Shown here: in pieces, positions 11,380 to 22,844 of the stretch
Layout: every line of letters begins with the position of its first letter
Numbering within the stretch: position 1 is the first letter of the stretch
Program-made: the position numbers and the translations under genes
Notes under the pieces: model-generated
The model's input: the letters and a program-made list of their open reading frames with translations, nothing else
What the model was told of the DNA's origin: nothing
The model's database searches: none
Assembly: GCA_964030475.1 (NCBI GenBank)
Contig: CAXIPT010000034.1
Location: 1-64,000, forward strand
Reading direction: 5' to 3'
DNA: 64,000 bases
From: Tethya wilhelma
Taxonomy: Eukaryota > Porifera > Demospongiae > Tethyida > Tethyidae

Positions 11380-11900
11380 TGCAAGGTTGAAATTCATGCC
11401 TAAAAAATCCCACCATCTAACTAGTGATGATTTAAATGGGGAGATTTTACGTGAGGTCAAAGGGCACTTCTCACTAGCAAATCTATTTGGTGTATAATGT
11501 GGCCACATTGATAGCTGATGGTACTATATGGGGAGATTTTACGTGAGGTCAAAGGACACTTCTTTCGAGTGAGATGTATTTGGTGTAAAATGTGGCCACA
11601 TTAGTTGCCAATGGTATTAAATGGGGAGATTTTACGTGAGGTCAAAGTTCTTGACTAAAGCATCCCCACATGTTTGAGTATAGAAAGCTATATTATATGG
11701 GGAGCTTTTACGTGAGGTCAGAGTACTTACGTAAAATCTTCCCATATAAATTCTGTACCATATAACTGTGGCAATGTTTTCCGTGTGACGTAAAAACTTG
11801 CCATGATTGAATCAGGGTAGAAGTGACGTAAAACTCCCCCATGATTAACCCATGGGACAGGTCACGTAAAATCTTCCCATGAGTTAATCATGGTAATTTC
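11380..11900. repeat. array of TTTTACGTGAGGTCA motifs, direct then inverted
   Basis: A core ATGGGGAG(A/C)TTTTACGTGAGGTCA recurs in direct orientation near 11435, 11525, 11620 and 11698. A weaker version is at about 11367. From about 11728 the motif appears inverted (TTACGTAAAATCTTCCCAT, TGACGTAAAACTCCCCCAT, TCACGTAAAATCTTCCCAT). Units also share a TTTGGTGTA..ATGTGGCCACATT segment. No coding potential is visible. This could be subterminal repeats of a DNA element or a clustered regulatory array. Confidence 0.75.
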
Positions 11901-11997
11901 TCTAATTTTACGTAAAGATCTATCTGACCGCCGCCGAGGCTTGTGCACCACCGGTGCCTTTATTGATTTAGGTACCACCACGCCGAGGCTTGTGCAC

Positions 11998-12986
11998 CAC
12001 CGGTGGCTAATTTTTATCTGACGCACCCTTTTGGGACTTAGAAATTTTTGCAAGGTCATCTCTAGGAAAAGGTCGTCACAATTAAATGGGTTTAGAGCTT
12101 GAAATTTGACTGTTTTACTTGTACTCTTGAGCTGAGTGTCCATCTGCAGATAAAAAAACAAAGGTAGAGAGCACTAGCTAGCTAAAGCTATAGTCTCAGT
12201 GACTTTCACCGTGATTGCCCATTGGCATTGCTGTCATGATGGCCTTTTGTGTCTGCTTTGATTTTCTACATAATCAGTCAGTGATCAGTCAAGAAGTTGA
12301 CATAGCTGAGTACATGCAGCAGCAGTGATCCAATGCTTGAATGTGGCATGCTGGCTAGCAACTGCACTGCAAGTTGTGAAGCCAAAGGCTTGAGAGTCAG
12401 ATGATGAGCCTGAAATAAGTCAGTTTTTTGTAATTATACATACTTTACTAGTTTCAGAAGTCTGCATTGATCAGTAGCCTAGTAGGCTGAATAAGGCATG
12501 CAGCTCAGTAAGTTGAGACTTGTGACACCATATTATTATCATAGATTATTATGGTAATAGAATCATGTATGCATGAAGTTGGATTGTATAAAGTGGCTGT
12601 ATCTGTGGAGATTGAACTTCTGCAGAGGCTTTTGATCACTTCTCACAATCTGATTGAGTAGAACAATACTTAATGAGTTTATTTCACTTGCTTTCATATA
12701 TAGGCAGTCTCTGGCAGACTGTATCAATCTTTCTCATCTTCTCCCTTCCAGTCTCCTCTTGCCAATGGCCTCCAGGTGGTGGATCTCACTCAGGCCCCTC
12801 TGGCTCACACTCATGAGGAGACAACTTGAAGAAATCGGAGTTTGAGTACCAAACTGATAGTCAAGCTTAATTTGCTTGCATGCAATGTGTATACACTCCA
12901 CATGACGACCTTTACCAGCGTGTTGACCTCGTGAAAAATTTCGAAGTCCCGAAAGGGTGGGTCAGATAAAAATTAGCCCACCGGTG
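11998..12986. mobile_element. TIR element (about 80-bp TIRs, CACCGGTG ends)
   Basis: About 80 bp at the left (CACCGGTGGCTAATTTTTAT through AAAAGGTCGTC) reappears inverted at 12901-12986, with scattered mismatches. The interior is AT-rich and holds no convincing ORF, so it is non-autonomous. Immediately left, a 25-bp unit beginning CGCCGAGGCTTGTGCACC is repeated twice (about 11931 and 11981). I could not resolve a target-site duplication. Confidence 0.6.
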
Positions 12987-13297
12987 CCTTTTGTTCACCG
13001 GCCTGGAGTCTAAATGTCACGTGACCACACACGTGTAGTACGTATACCGCGCTTTTGGCGCCAACGTTTGTAATTTGAAGGACAGCTGATGTATAGCTGC
13101 TGTAGTCTGGAAATATCTGCTTCAGTTCTCCAGTCCCTTAATTGCCCTACAGACAAGTTTGTGTGAGCCAGATATCCTTGTAAGTCAATGACAATAATTA
13201 TAGATACTGGGCATAGAATCAAAAATTGACAGTCAATCATACAACACACAATCTATACTCTCAGTTGACAGTATTAAACTTGACAAGTCTACTAAAC

Positions 13298-14956
13298 ATG
13301 GACATCACTCCATCGTGGAGTACGGGGCTCAAGAAGTATGGTAACTACTATGAGGGGATAGTAGAGAGTGCTGATCTGGTTCTTGAAATGCACAAACAAG
13401 AAACTGTGACCACATTTGGCATCCGAAGGACGGAGAGACCAAGATCAAGCTGTAAAGAAAACAAAAAACAAGAGAGCAATGATTCAACTAAGGTACAACT
13501 ACTTACATATCAGTGTTACATATCTAGGCTACATGTACATGTATTATACACATATATTGTTTATAGCAACAAGCAGATATCAAAATATACTCGAAGCAAA
13601 CTGTTGGTGATACTCTCATTGAGTTTGATGGGATACCATTTCGTCCAATCAGAACACAGATGTATGACTGCCAACATGGCAAACAATACTACAAGCAGCG
13701 TGAGCGAAAAACCAAGCGTTTGTGTCTCCAATCTACGAAAAAGATGGGGTGTCCAGCTCACATGATCGTCAAGGAATACCACTTATATCCTGAATATCAG
13801 AAAACAGAAGCTGAGGCTAAATCTATGAAGGTCCATGAAGTTCGAGAGCTAAAGAAAACTAGACATGTCGAAATCAACAAAGCTCTGGCAAGTACACAAC
13901 CTAAAATTGAGAAGCGTTACTTTGTCTCTCTTCCTACAAATGAGGCTCATGACAAGGTTCACCCGACAGGTATAGTTGGAGGTATGTCTCAAAGAGTACA
14001 TCCCATGATTAGTGCCAAAATAGAGGATTTAGTGAAAGAAGGTATTACAGAAGTGCATGAAGTCAAAAAAAGCCTACGTTTCTTTGTTAAAACAGAAATG
14101 AAGACAAGCCTGCCCAGTGTAAACAACAGAGCTTACTATCCTACTAACAGTGATATCCGAAATCACATAGAATCTGCAAAAGCTGCTATACAGTTGTCTA
14201 AATTTGACCAAATCAGTATGAAGGTACTGTATGAAGAGTGGACCAAAAGCAACAGACCAGGCAAGTATTTCTTTCGGCCGTACATAAAAAAGGAGACAGA
14301 CATACCTGTAGATTTTCAATCTCCATCAAACTCAGATTCATCTGAACCAACTAGCACTCAGTTTACACAGACACTCCTGTGGATTCATCAAGAAGAATGG
14401 CAACAAAATCTACTCACAAAATATGGAAATACAATGACATTAATTGATGCAACATATAAGACCACAAAGTATGACCTTCCACTTTTTTTTGTAACTGTAC
14501 GGACTAATGTAGGATACAAAGTAGTTGCTCACTTCATTGTACAATCAGAGTCAACAGAGCAGCATCCGAATAGTCACACAGAAAGAACTGTGGTTGCCAT
14601 TCAGTATTCCAGCCTTTAAGGATGTCAAGTGCCTCTAATATCTGAAATTTCAGCAATAGAAAGAGCTTTTCCTGGAATCACTGTCTACATTTGTGATTTT
14701 CATCGAGAGCAAGCCTGGACTAGATGGACTAGAGATCATAAAAATGGTCTAAGCAAGGATGAGCAGGAGCAATTGCTCACTAGTTTACGTGCATGTGCAT
14801 GGGCATCATCAGCTGAAACATCTAGTGGATCATCACATGATGCATATTATCAGCAAGCAGTGGACTCACTCAAACTATCACCTGAGTGGACAAACCATCC
14901 TAATGTACAAAGGTGGTTGAGCACAACATGGCTTTGCATTCCTCAAGTAAGAGTAA

Positions 14957-14993
<37 letters not shown>

Positions 14994-15334
14994 GCATACA
15001 CACACATACACACACACACACACACACATGCGCATACACACACACACACACATACACAAACGGCACACACAGACTTTCTATCTTGCTGTCTGACTGTCTC
15101 TGCCCGTCTCTCTTTCTCCTGTATGTGTGTGTGTGTGTGTGTGTAGAGATGGGCGAGATGCTACAGAGACGAGAAGTACTATGGAGCTATAGATACAAAC
15201 AATGGAACAGAAGCTCTGAACAAGACCCTCAAATACTCGTTTCTACCCAGAAAGAGAAGCATGTCTTTAACTGGGCTCATTCGACTACTTGTGGACCAGT
15301 TTCTACCAGATTCACACCAACATTACTTATTTGA
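13298..15334 (+). pseudogene. MULE (Mutator-like) transposase, copy 1
   Basis: Exons are 13298-13492, 13567-14946 and 15147 to the gap at 15335; all junctions are phase 0. The start at 13298 gives MDITPSW; an in-frame upstream ATG lies at 13226. An N-terminal C..H...C..CPAH cluster near 13670-13760 resembles FAR1/WRKY-GCM1-type zinc fingers. The first catalytic Asp of the DDE domain is in LIDATYKTTKY (about 14446). C-D-F-H and R-E-Q-A-W follow at about 14690, and the Glu lies in NNGTEALNK on the third exon. A 79-bp internal inversion (14563-14641) replaces the segment that holds the second Asp and creates a TAA at 14617-14619. The frame resumes unchanged afterwards. The C-terminus is lost at the gap; the other copy shows what follows. 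Confidence 0.8.
14947..15146 (+). other. MULE intron with complementary CA and TG tracts at the two splice sites
   Basis: The donor GTAAGAG follows CCTCAA at 14946, and a (CA)n tract begins within 10 nt of it. The acceptor TAG (15144-15146) is preceded directly by (TG)n and lacks an adjacent polypyrimidine tract. A pyrimidine-rich stretch lies only upstream, near 15085-15120. CA and UG repeats can pair, which would bring the two splice sites together. Splicing here restores one open frame into RWARCYRDEKYYG. Confidence 0.75.
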
Positions 15335-15335
15335 N

Positions 15336-18114
15336 CCAGGATGGATGGAGCTGTAGCTTTCTCTTGCTCAGATTCTCTTCTACTTGCCTTGAGCCATCCA
15401 GAGGGAGCATGATGAAGTCACGAGATGACTTAAACATTGGCAGCTGCAATAGAAGGTGACATGTCTCCTGAGCAGAGTAGTCTCTCTCTCCGACACAGTT
15501 GATTAGCAACTTTTGTACTGCTTTGAGTGATCGGTTTCCATCACTGAGGCTTCGAACCACATTGGTGAATGTTTCCTTCAGTGTCTGTGAACGAGGCTCA
15601 CTCTTAGTGACATACTTGGTGCAGTATTGAATAACTTTGTGCCGAGAGACAATGTACTGCATGTCACAATTGCCACGCCAAGCAGACAGTTGAACTGTGT
15701 TGTGACTGTTGATCACTGGATCATTCCAAGTTGATTCAAGTGTTGGCTCTCCATCGTCATCAATCGTAATGGTAGTCTGTGGGTGCAGTTCTTTGGGGTA
15801 TCCAAAGCGGCACTGTTGTCGACCATTGCGAGTACGAAGACAATAGGCCTCTGAACAACGTGTGTGACGTTGACACTGAGGTCTTCATCAAAGTCGGTAA
15901 CCTCCAAGTAAGACTTGTTGCAGATGTGTGGGTCCACCTTGGGTGAAGGAGCATTGTCAATGTTGCTTCCATCTGGCAACACAGCAGGATTGATGGTGGA
16001 AACGATCTTGTCAGCATACTGAATGATCTCCTGCTTAGTAGCTTCTAGTGCATCTGGTGATGTAGATGTTTTGAGCTTCTCCACATCAGGAGCATTGGGT
16101 AGCCAGGCAAGACCATGGACGTGAGGACTGCCACGATGCTGCCACTCGAATCGCATCCAGTAGTCAGTAGCTCCTAGAACACCCACAATGAATGCGTCCA
16201 CAAACTTGTCCACTCTGTGAAAGAAGAACCAGTCAGCTACGGCAGGGTTTTCAATGACGGCCTTGGCACGGCTGGCTCTGGAGTCAGGATCTTCAGGGCA
16301 GATGAGCTGTGCTAGCTCCGGCCATTGGTTGTCTGCTGCACTGAGTGTGAAGAACATGGTAGGCAATCCAACGGTGTCCACCATGGCAATGAGACGACTC
16401 CGTTGGCGGAACCAGTACCCCGTAGACTTACTCCGTAGTGAAGGACTTTGCTTGCAAACACTTCTCCCTCTCGACCGACCATGTCACGTAGGTCATCAAC
16501 TGTCAAGTGGGCATCTCCAGGGTGCTGGCGGATGTAGATACGACCAGCTCCAAGTGCTCTCCATCGCATCTCTGTGTTGAGAGCAAAGAATCGGAATCGA
16601 GCGTGTTTTGCAAATCTCCCATCATCATACATCAACAGATGCCTGAAGTAATTGCCAATGGGAACATAATTACATCGTTGGGCAAGGAAATCTGCTCTTC
16701 CTGTTGGAAATAGAGTGGGGAATGCCATTGAGAAGTATCCCTCAGTGTTGAACTCGTTGATGGGAGCTCCTCCAATAGTGGGCCACATGAGAGAGGCAGA
16801 ATTGGTGCCAGATTGTCGATCTTGCACAGCTTGCTGGATGGTTTCTTGTTCTGTGCTCTGGTGTGCTGCATTTGGAATAAATGAGCTTGACAGGTGTGCT
16901 GTGTTTGGATCTTCCTCCAGCACTTGAGATGACTGAGGAGTAGATGAGGGGTCATCAGGTTGAATGGATGTTAGTGAGGAGAGGGTTCCATCTTCTGGCA
17001 GCTGACGAAGAGCATCTTCATTCATACGAACTTGATTAGCTCGGTAGTACTGGTTATTTTCAAACAGCCAGTTCAATGCTTGCTCAACAACATGCCTACG
17101 GACACGGAAATCTTGATGTGTTTGTTCCTTCTCCTTTCTCACAACCAGTACATTAATGTCTGATGGTAACCTTGGAAGGCTGGTGGCAAATGATAGCACA
17201 TCCTGTGGAAGGTTGACAACATGTCCACTGTATCCATACTGGCCATGAGGTAGCCTGTAAATGGACATGATTGGCATCACAACTGATATGAGCATCTCTT
17301 CAACCTGTGTCAGTCCCTATAATTATAGCAAAAAGGATCAATAACAAAGTATAATGCATAGAATAATAATTATATTTACCTGCAATTGTGGTGGTACTGG
17401 GCCTGGGTCCATGTTATTTGCAGGGGAGAAAAGCTTGGGAACTTTTTTGTCCGGGAAGCACCTTCTACATTCTTGCTGATGGCCAACTATGGACACATTT
17501 GGAAATTGCTTCAAGCAAGTATTGCAGCGGTTAAACTGGGTAGTTGCCATTGTTGAGTGAAAGTTTCTCATCTTTTTCAGAACTGCAGGCTGGTCAAATA
17601 GGGGAGATGAATAATTAATTTGATTTGAGGTTTGATATCGCATACGATCTTGTTCTTGACGCATTTCTGTCTCAGGAGTTGTCTCCCTTCGTCTTCTTTC
17701 TTCAACTCTGACTCTGTCTTGGGCAAGACGAGCGTCTCTCTCAGGAGTGGTCTCCCTTTGCCTCCTTTCTTCGACTCTGGCTCTTTCTTGGGCAAGACGA
17801 GCGTCTCTCTCAGGAGTGGTCTCCCTTTGCCTCCTTTCTTCAACTCTGACTCTATCTTGGGCAAGACGAGCGTCTCTCTCAGGAGTGGTCTCCCGTTGCC
17901 TCCTTTCTTCGATTCTGACTCTTTCTTGGGCAAGATGAGCGCCTCTCTCAGGAGCTGTTTCCCTCAGGCGTCGCTGTTGTTTACGAGCTGAATCTCTTTG
18001 TCTACGCCTTGCAAGTCTTCTTTCTTTTTCATCAGGCGTTTCTCTAGCTATACGTTCTCTGTACAGCTCTCTTCGTCGTGCAAGGCGTTTTTGTGTTTTA
18101 TCTTCATTATCCAT
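15336..18114 (-). pseudogene. Helitron Rep (HUH) protein, truncated before the helicase
   Basis: The first exon starts at the ATG at 18114 and encodes a strongly basic region with about four 20-residue repeats of the form ERRQRETTPERDARLAQ. A CNTC...CRRC zinc cluster and NNMDPGPVPPQLQ follow. A 63-bp intron (17317-17379) joins in phase 0 to GLTQVEEMLIS. The second exon holds the conserved region with GYSGHVVNLPQD, then FPTLFPTGRADF. The HUH motif PHVHGLAWL is at about 16110, and the catalytic tyrosine region QYCTKYVTKSEP is near 15620. Frameshifts lie near 16425 and 15870. The gene stops at the gap at 15335, before any helicase motif. It is non-functional as read. Confidence 0.85.
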
Positions 18115-18120
18115 GATCAC

Positions 18121-19020
18121 AAATCTGAAAAGCTTTGTTCTGTATCATGCAGACCATAGACGTACACGTGCTATCTAGCGATATATTGCGCAATTGATGT
18201 AAATATTACAATACCACGCCTTTGAATTCGATTAATTCGAATATACGGAAAGTGTCCACCGTGTACAGACAAACAGACAGAAATTTCATCGTTTACAAGA
18301 CTATGTGGGGCTCGCTCAGGCTCGCCCCAATTACAAAACAAGGCATCAGGTAATATAATTATTATGTGCACCCTCAATGTGAGTAGCACAAAGATTAATA
18401 TTGTAGAAAGCACCCAAAAATGCAGAGTACGTAACAGATACATGATGTCCTTATCACAACTTGTTGTTGATATAATTATATTGACGACAGTCATGTTTAA
18501 TTGTCACAATGAACCAGAATCTGTTACCTGACCACTAATGCCAGGATTATTGGTAACAGGTCTTTCAACGCTATATATGTGCTTGTCCACCTAGCTGCCA
18601 GCTCAAGGGCATTGTCTCCACTTGTCTTGCCACGAGGCCCAGCAGCCCCATTTTCCAGATGTATCAGTTATGAATGATGTGTTGGGAGCCCAATGTGCAG
18701 CTAGTGTCTGTATCATGCTAAGGCCATTCCATGACTACAGAAAGTAGCTCCACCATGCCAGGTCAGACCTGAACTAATAGACCTAATGGTCTGGGTATTT
18801 TGCCTTGTGGGCAGAGTACAACCTAGGATGACAATTTTTGCACAATGTGAGTTTACTCTTTGAAGATCTCGTTGTTGATGCTTGCGTTGTGAGTGCCAGG
18901 ATTAATCTCCATTTTTCTGGCTGTCCTGACTTGGCCTGAATCTGCTAACGTGTAAGGCTGGCTTTGCTGATATTGGTAATTGTCCTGTCACTCTTCCAGG
19001 TTCACACCTTGAACAAACAA
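18121..19020. other. intergenic, nothing recognised
   Basis: Mixed AT-rich sequence lies upstream of the Helitron reading frame. No domain, long repeat or splice-flanked frame is evident. Confidence 0.35.
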
Positions 19021-19022
19021 AT

Positions 19023-19409
19023 TCATTCACTGGTTCGTGGTGATCTTTTTCTGACTTCATGTTGCCTGACACCTTTCTGAGGGCTTAAAACCGATTCTGT
19101 GATGCCTCGCAGCAAGTATTCAATCAAGTCCTTATCTGGGTGGTCTGCCAACAATTCCAAAGGACTAATGGTGTGGTAATGTGGGTTGCAGGTGGGGTTG
19201 AACAAGGTTGTCATCGCTTTGCATGCCAATAAATGAATAGAATACGGGTGAAATGGTGCAGATACTCGAGGTGAATTGTGTTCATGATCAGGTATTAAAC
19301 ATTCAGCATTTAACATAGCATCATTGTAACTTGATGCCTTTGCAAACTTGGAGACTATACGACTCAACAGCTGGGTAATATACGTGAATGAATGCATAGT
19401 TAGTGGCAA
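19023..19409 (-). pseudogene. possible recombinase-element protein fragment
   Basis: A 128-codon frame contains SPLELLADHPDKDLIEYLLRGI. The pattern P-L-x..L-x-x-H-P-D-..-Y-L-..-G-I is one I associate with the region upstream of tyrosine recombinase domains in invertebrate retroelements. The usual continuation is missing after SVLSPQKG. This is a low-confidence family guess; the open frame itself is clear. Confidence 0.3.
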
Positions 19410-20072
19410 ATGTGGACGAACAACTTGTCATTGAAACCGGTTGGCGAAATATTATTGTAGACTAGGTGGTGGGAAATTTTGAATCACAATAGCATAAACA
19501 TATCGCAAAGAGAGGTTGGAGGTAACAGTGAAAAACAGAGATCTCTCTGAGGGTAGCTGCAGAGAGGTAGACCATGCTCCAGAATAGAAGTGGTGCAGGA
19601 AGACCAACTGTCTTGACAGAACTAGAAGCATTGATACAAAGAACTAGGATTTGGTCTGTTAGACCCGTTTAGTGGAGCTATAGCGACTGTCTTCACATGT
19701 GCCGTAGGCATCCTGGATCCATAACCTGTTTGTGTAGTTAGCTAGGAATAGTGTAGTGATGAATAACTGTATAATAGTTCAATAGTTAACAGTACAATTA
19801 TTGTGTAGTTGTGTGTAGTTGATATGTCATGCAAAATGTGGACCCCCAAAAAACACATTCCCCCCGGAACCGATTTTTCAGTAAAATACGGACCCACCCA
19901 CAAAAATTTGGACCCCCCAGCCCCCACATGCACGCAACCCAGGCTGCATGGGCTCATCATAACGCATAGCGACGACAGGTCAATAGTTCACTTCTTCAAA
20001 GGCACAAGGTTCTTTGTGATGTTAGCGATGGGTGTGTATAAAAATGGACTGTTTCAAGCCAGGTGTCACAAC
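19410..20072. other. intergenic, nothing recognised
   Basis: Only short ORFs are present. A C-rich segment near 19850-19930 gives repetitive peptides with no known domain. Confidence 0.35.
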
Positions 20073-20074
20073 TA

Positions 20075-20280
20075 CCGTATAGCTCCAAATTTTCGTGGTT
20101 CAAAAAGTTCGTGAAAAGTCTGTCTTTGCCGTTTTGAGCTAATTTTCGTGAATCACGATCTCTGAAATTATATTGTCGATATACGGTTTTCTAAATTTAC
20201 ATGGAGAAAATTTTCGTGATATACGGTCAAATCACAAAATTCACGAAAATATTGTACCACGAAAATTTGGAGCTATACGG
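20075..20280. mobile_element. 206-bp MITE with TA target duplication
   Basis: The ends are inverted repeats of about 26 bp (outer bases CCGTATAGCTCCAAATTTTC, inverted at 20255-20280). They are flanked by TA at 20073-20074 and 20281-20282. The motif TTTTCGTGA recurs inside on both strands, as does ATATACGGT. Size, TIR and TA duplication fit a Tc1/mariner-type non-autonomous element. Confidence 0.85.
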
Positions 20281-20549
20281 TACTTTGCGATAATAATGGA
20301 GGCCGATATTCCTGAGGATCCTATTTTGGATCTTGCCTGTTAATAGTCAATCCATATTCAGAGTAGTGTTTCTCTAGTTGAGAAATAGAGGATTGTTTGC
20401 ACACGGTAAAACAAATTTTTTTCACTAATTCAATTTGAAAACAGATTGCTGGAATTCCCCTGCTTCCAATTTGTGGACACTGAAACAGCCAAGATTTCAA
20501 GGTGAGTAGATGCAGTAGCTTACATATATTATTGTAACATATATAGCTC

Positions 20550-21988
20550 GGATCATGTAGGATATCCGACTCCCGCGCGTATTCAAAAGGGGGCATGGTC
20601 GCAAGTCACGTGGTGACACGCCTACCAATTATGGTTAATTAGTTTAAATTATAATTAATTTTAAAATTGATTTAAACATTTTGGCGGTAAAACGCGGGAA
20701 GAAGCAAACATGGCCAACTTGTCCATCCTGCAAATAGGTCCAGTTATCTTTGGATCCACTAGTGATCTGGTGAGCTATCTGCAACAAAAACACCTGTTAG
20801 CAGATAGCTATACTTGTAGAAGCTGCAGCACTCCGATGGATCTGAAGAAGAAGACAGATATATCAGATGGCCTGATATTTCGCTGCAGCTCTTGCAAGAC
20901 AACCAAGTCACTGAGAGTAGGCAGCTTCTTCAGTAAGAGTAAGTTAACTCTGCAGAAGTGGATGATACTTTTGTATTGGTGGGTCCGGGATTACCCTGTC
21001 AGTAGTGCAGCAGAGGAAGCCGATGTACGTAGGGATACTGCTATTGATGTTTATCAGTGGCTAAGGGAAGTGCAGCACGAAACTATTAGGGATGAACATC
21101 CAGGTAGGTGGTCCAGGAAAGGTGGTGCAAATTGATGAGAGTCAGTTTACCCATAAACCTAAGGTTAGTTACAAGTTAACACTGATAATAATTATTTACA
21201 TAATTGCAACAACTAAAATTAATACAGAGTCACAGAGGACGTCCACCTCGTACCGAAATCTGGGTGTTTGGATTGGTGGATACATCTGTGACTCCGGCCC
21301 AGGGCTACATGGAGATAGTCCAACGTAGGGATGCTGCAACACTGCTTCCTATCATTAGGCAACATGTTGCAAGTGGCTCAATCGTGTGGTCAGATGAATG
21401 GGCTGCCTATAATCGAGTATCGAGTCTCCCAAATGTGAGTAGCCATGGAGTGGTAAACCATTCCATACAATTTGTAAATCCTACAACCGGAGTCCATACC
21501 CAGAATGTAGAGTCATATTGGAATCGGGTCAAGATAAAGTTGAAACGAATGCGTGGTTGTCATGAGCATCAAGTCCCCAGTTACTTGGATGAGTTCATGT
21601 ACAGGGAAAGGTTTGGTACCACTGCCACTCAACTCCTTAACAATATTATAAGTGACATTGCAACCCAATTTCCTGTGTAAAATAATATCAAAATTTTAAT
21701 AATGTATTCTTAGTACACTTTGAATTACTACTGCTGTTAGTTAGTAATGTAAAATTTGTTAGGCCCTAAATCTGTTGTTGTATTATTGTTCTCACGTTTA
21801 TCTTTATCTTGATCCTAGTCCTTGCTTGTCTTGCCATGTTGATATATTAAACTTGTTGCCAGGAAAACTTTTGTAAAATAACTTGACTTGCCACCACGTG
21901 GACCTTTAATTGGTAGGTGTGTCACCACGTGACTCGCGACCACGCCCCCTTTTGAATACGCGCGGGAGTCGGATATCCTACATGATCC
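20550..21988 (+). mobile_element. Merlin DNA transposon, copy 1 (complete ends)
   Basis: The terminal inverted repeats exceed 80 bp and start GGATCATGTAGGATATCC. They are flanked by the 8-bp target duplication TATAGCTC (20542-20549 and 21989-21996). Merlin elements make 8-9 bp duplications and encode an IS1016/IS1595-type transposase, which this element contains. Its right end lies close to the piggyBac remnant. Confidence 0.92.
20710..21680 (+). pseudogene. Merlin transposase (one frameshift)
   Basis: The first part (20710 to about 21085) has an N-terminal zinc ribbon, YTCRSCSTP ... FRCSSCK, then LYWWVRDYP and a helix-turn-helix-like segment. About 21075-21095 the frame shifts by one and continues as GGPGKVVQIDESQF with the first catalytic Asp. 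A 64-bp intron (21164-21227, GT..AG) joins KPK to SHRGRPP. The second Asp is in IVWSDEWAAYN and the Glu in VESYWNRVK. The stop is at 21678-21680. The DDE triad is present, so only the frameshift appears to inactivate it. The start codon lies just inside the left TIR region. Confidence 0.85.
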
Positions 21989-22069
21989 TATAGCTCTAGA
22001 TATAATAGTGGCATGCCTATTGTGACAAGCATATAATAGTTTAGTTTGCTGGATATCTGTTACATAGTG

Positions 22070-22830
22070 TCTTGTGACTGGTGATACTCCAGGTAACAAT
22101 CGGTACCCAAGCCCATATGACATAGAAACTTCTTGCATGTCATGCATCGCTATACTGTCTCTCTTCTTCGCTTGTATTTGGTCTGACACAGGTGACATCG
22201 GTGTGCTTTCTTAGCTCCTCGTGTTCGGTAGTGTTGTTACAATTTGAAGTTTCGTGGTAGCCGAAGAAGGGAGGAGGGTCGTTCTGGTTCTTCCTGCTCA
22301 AGTATGATCCCACTAATCGCTTAGCAAGCTCAAGACAGAAACTCTTCAAAGTTGTGACTCCAAGATGAGTGAATTCCTTGCACAGAATAAATGCATTTGT
22401 TATGGCAAGATCAAACAAAAACCAGAATATGTATTGGTAGAATTTTCTCCCTCTGAGCCTCACAATATAATATCCACGTAGCTGATCGTTTTGGTCAACC
22501 CCTCCCATATATAGATTATAAAGGTACACAGCTAGTGGGCATGGAACTGAAATACTACTACCATCTTTGGTTTTTCTCTGCACTGTAACTTCTTTAGTAG
22601 GATCTGCATTAGTAGCTAGAATGGTTACTGGTTTGTTGTCTTGCCAAATACCAACTGTTAGATTTTCATGTTGTCTTTGCTCACTCTCTCCTCTTTCTTT
22701 CAGCTTGACAGTCTTCAGATCCTGTGGAAAACCTTTTCGATTGCTTCGGTGTGTTCCACATACGTACAAACCGGATCTTTCCAAATCGAGAAAAAGGTCC
22801 ACACTTGAGAAGAAATGGTCACATTAGATA
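22070..22830 (-). pseudogene. piggyBac transposase C-terminal remnant
   Basis: The frame begins near DHFFSSVDLFLDLE, which includes a catalytic Asp of the piggyBac DDE domain. It continues through CGTHRSNRKGFP and the hallmark MGGVDQNDQLRGYY at about 22490. Near 22240 the frame shifts. In the new frame a cysteine-rich tail of the form C..C...C..C.....C (about 22090-22200) is recognisable, with one in-frame TAG. The N-terminal half is absent; a microsatellite begins directly upstream. Confidence 0.85.
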
Positions 22831-22844
22831 TGACGATAGCTGCA

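Noticed and set aside
12654..12845. 63-codon ORF inside the CACCGGTG-ended element
   Set aside because: It is short, without motifs, and in a non-autonomous element; likely chance.
17632..17991. Plus-strand ORFs with repeated SLRSGLPLPPFF-like peptides
   Set aside because: They are the antisense of the Helitron 60-bp repeats.
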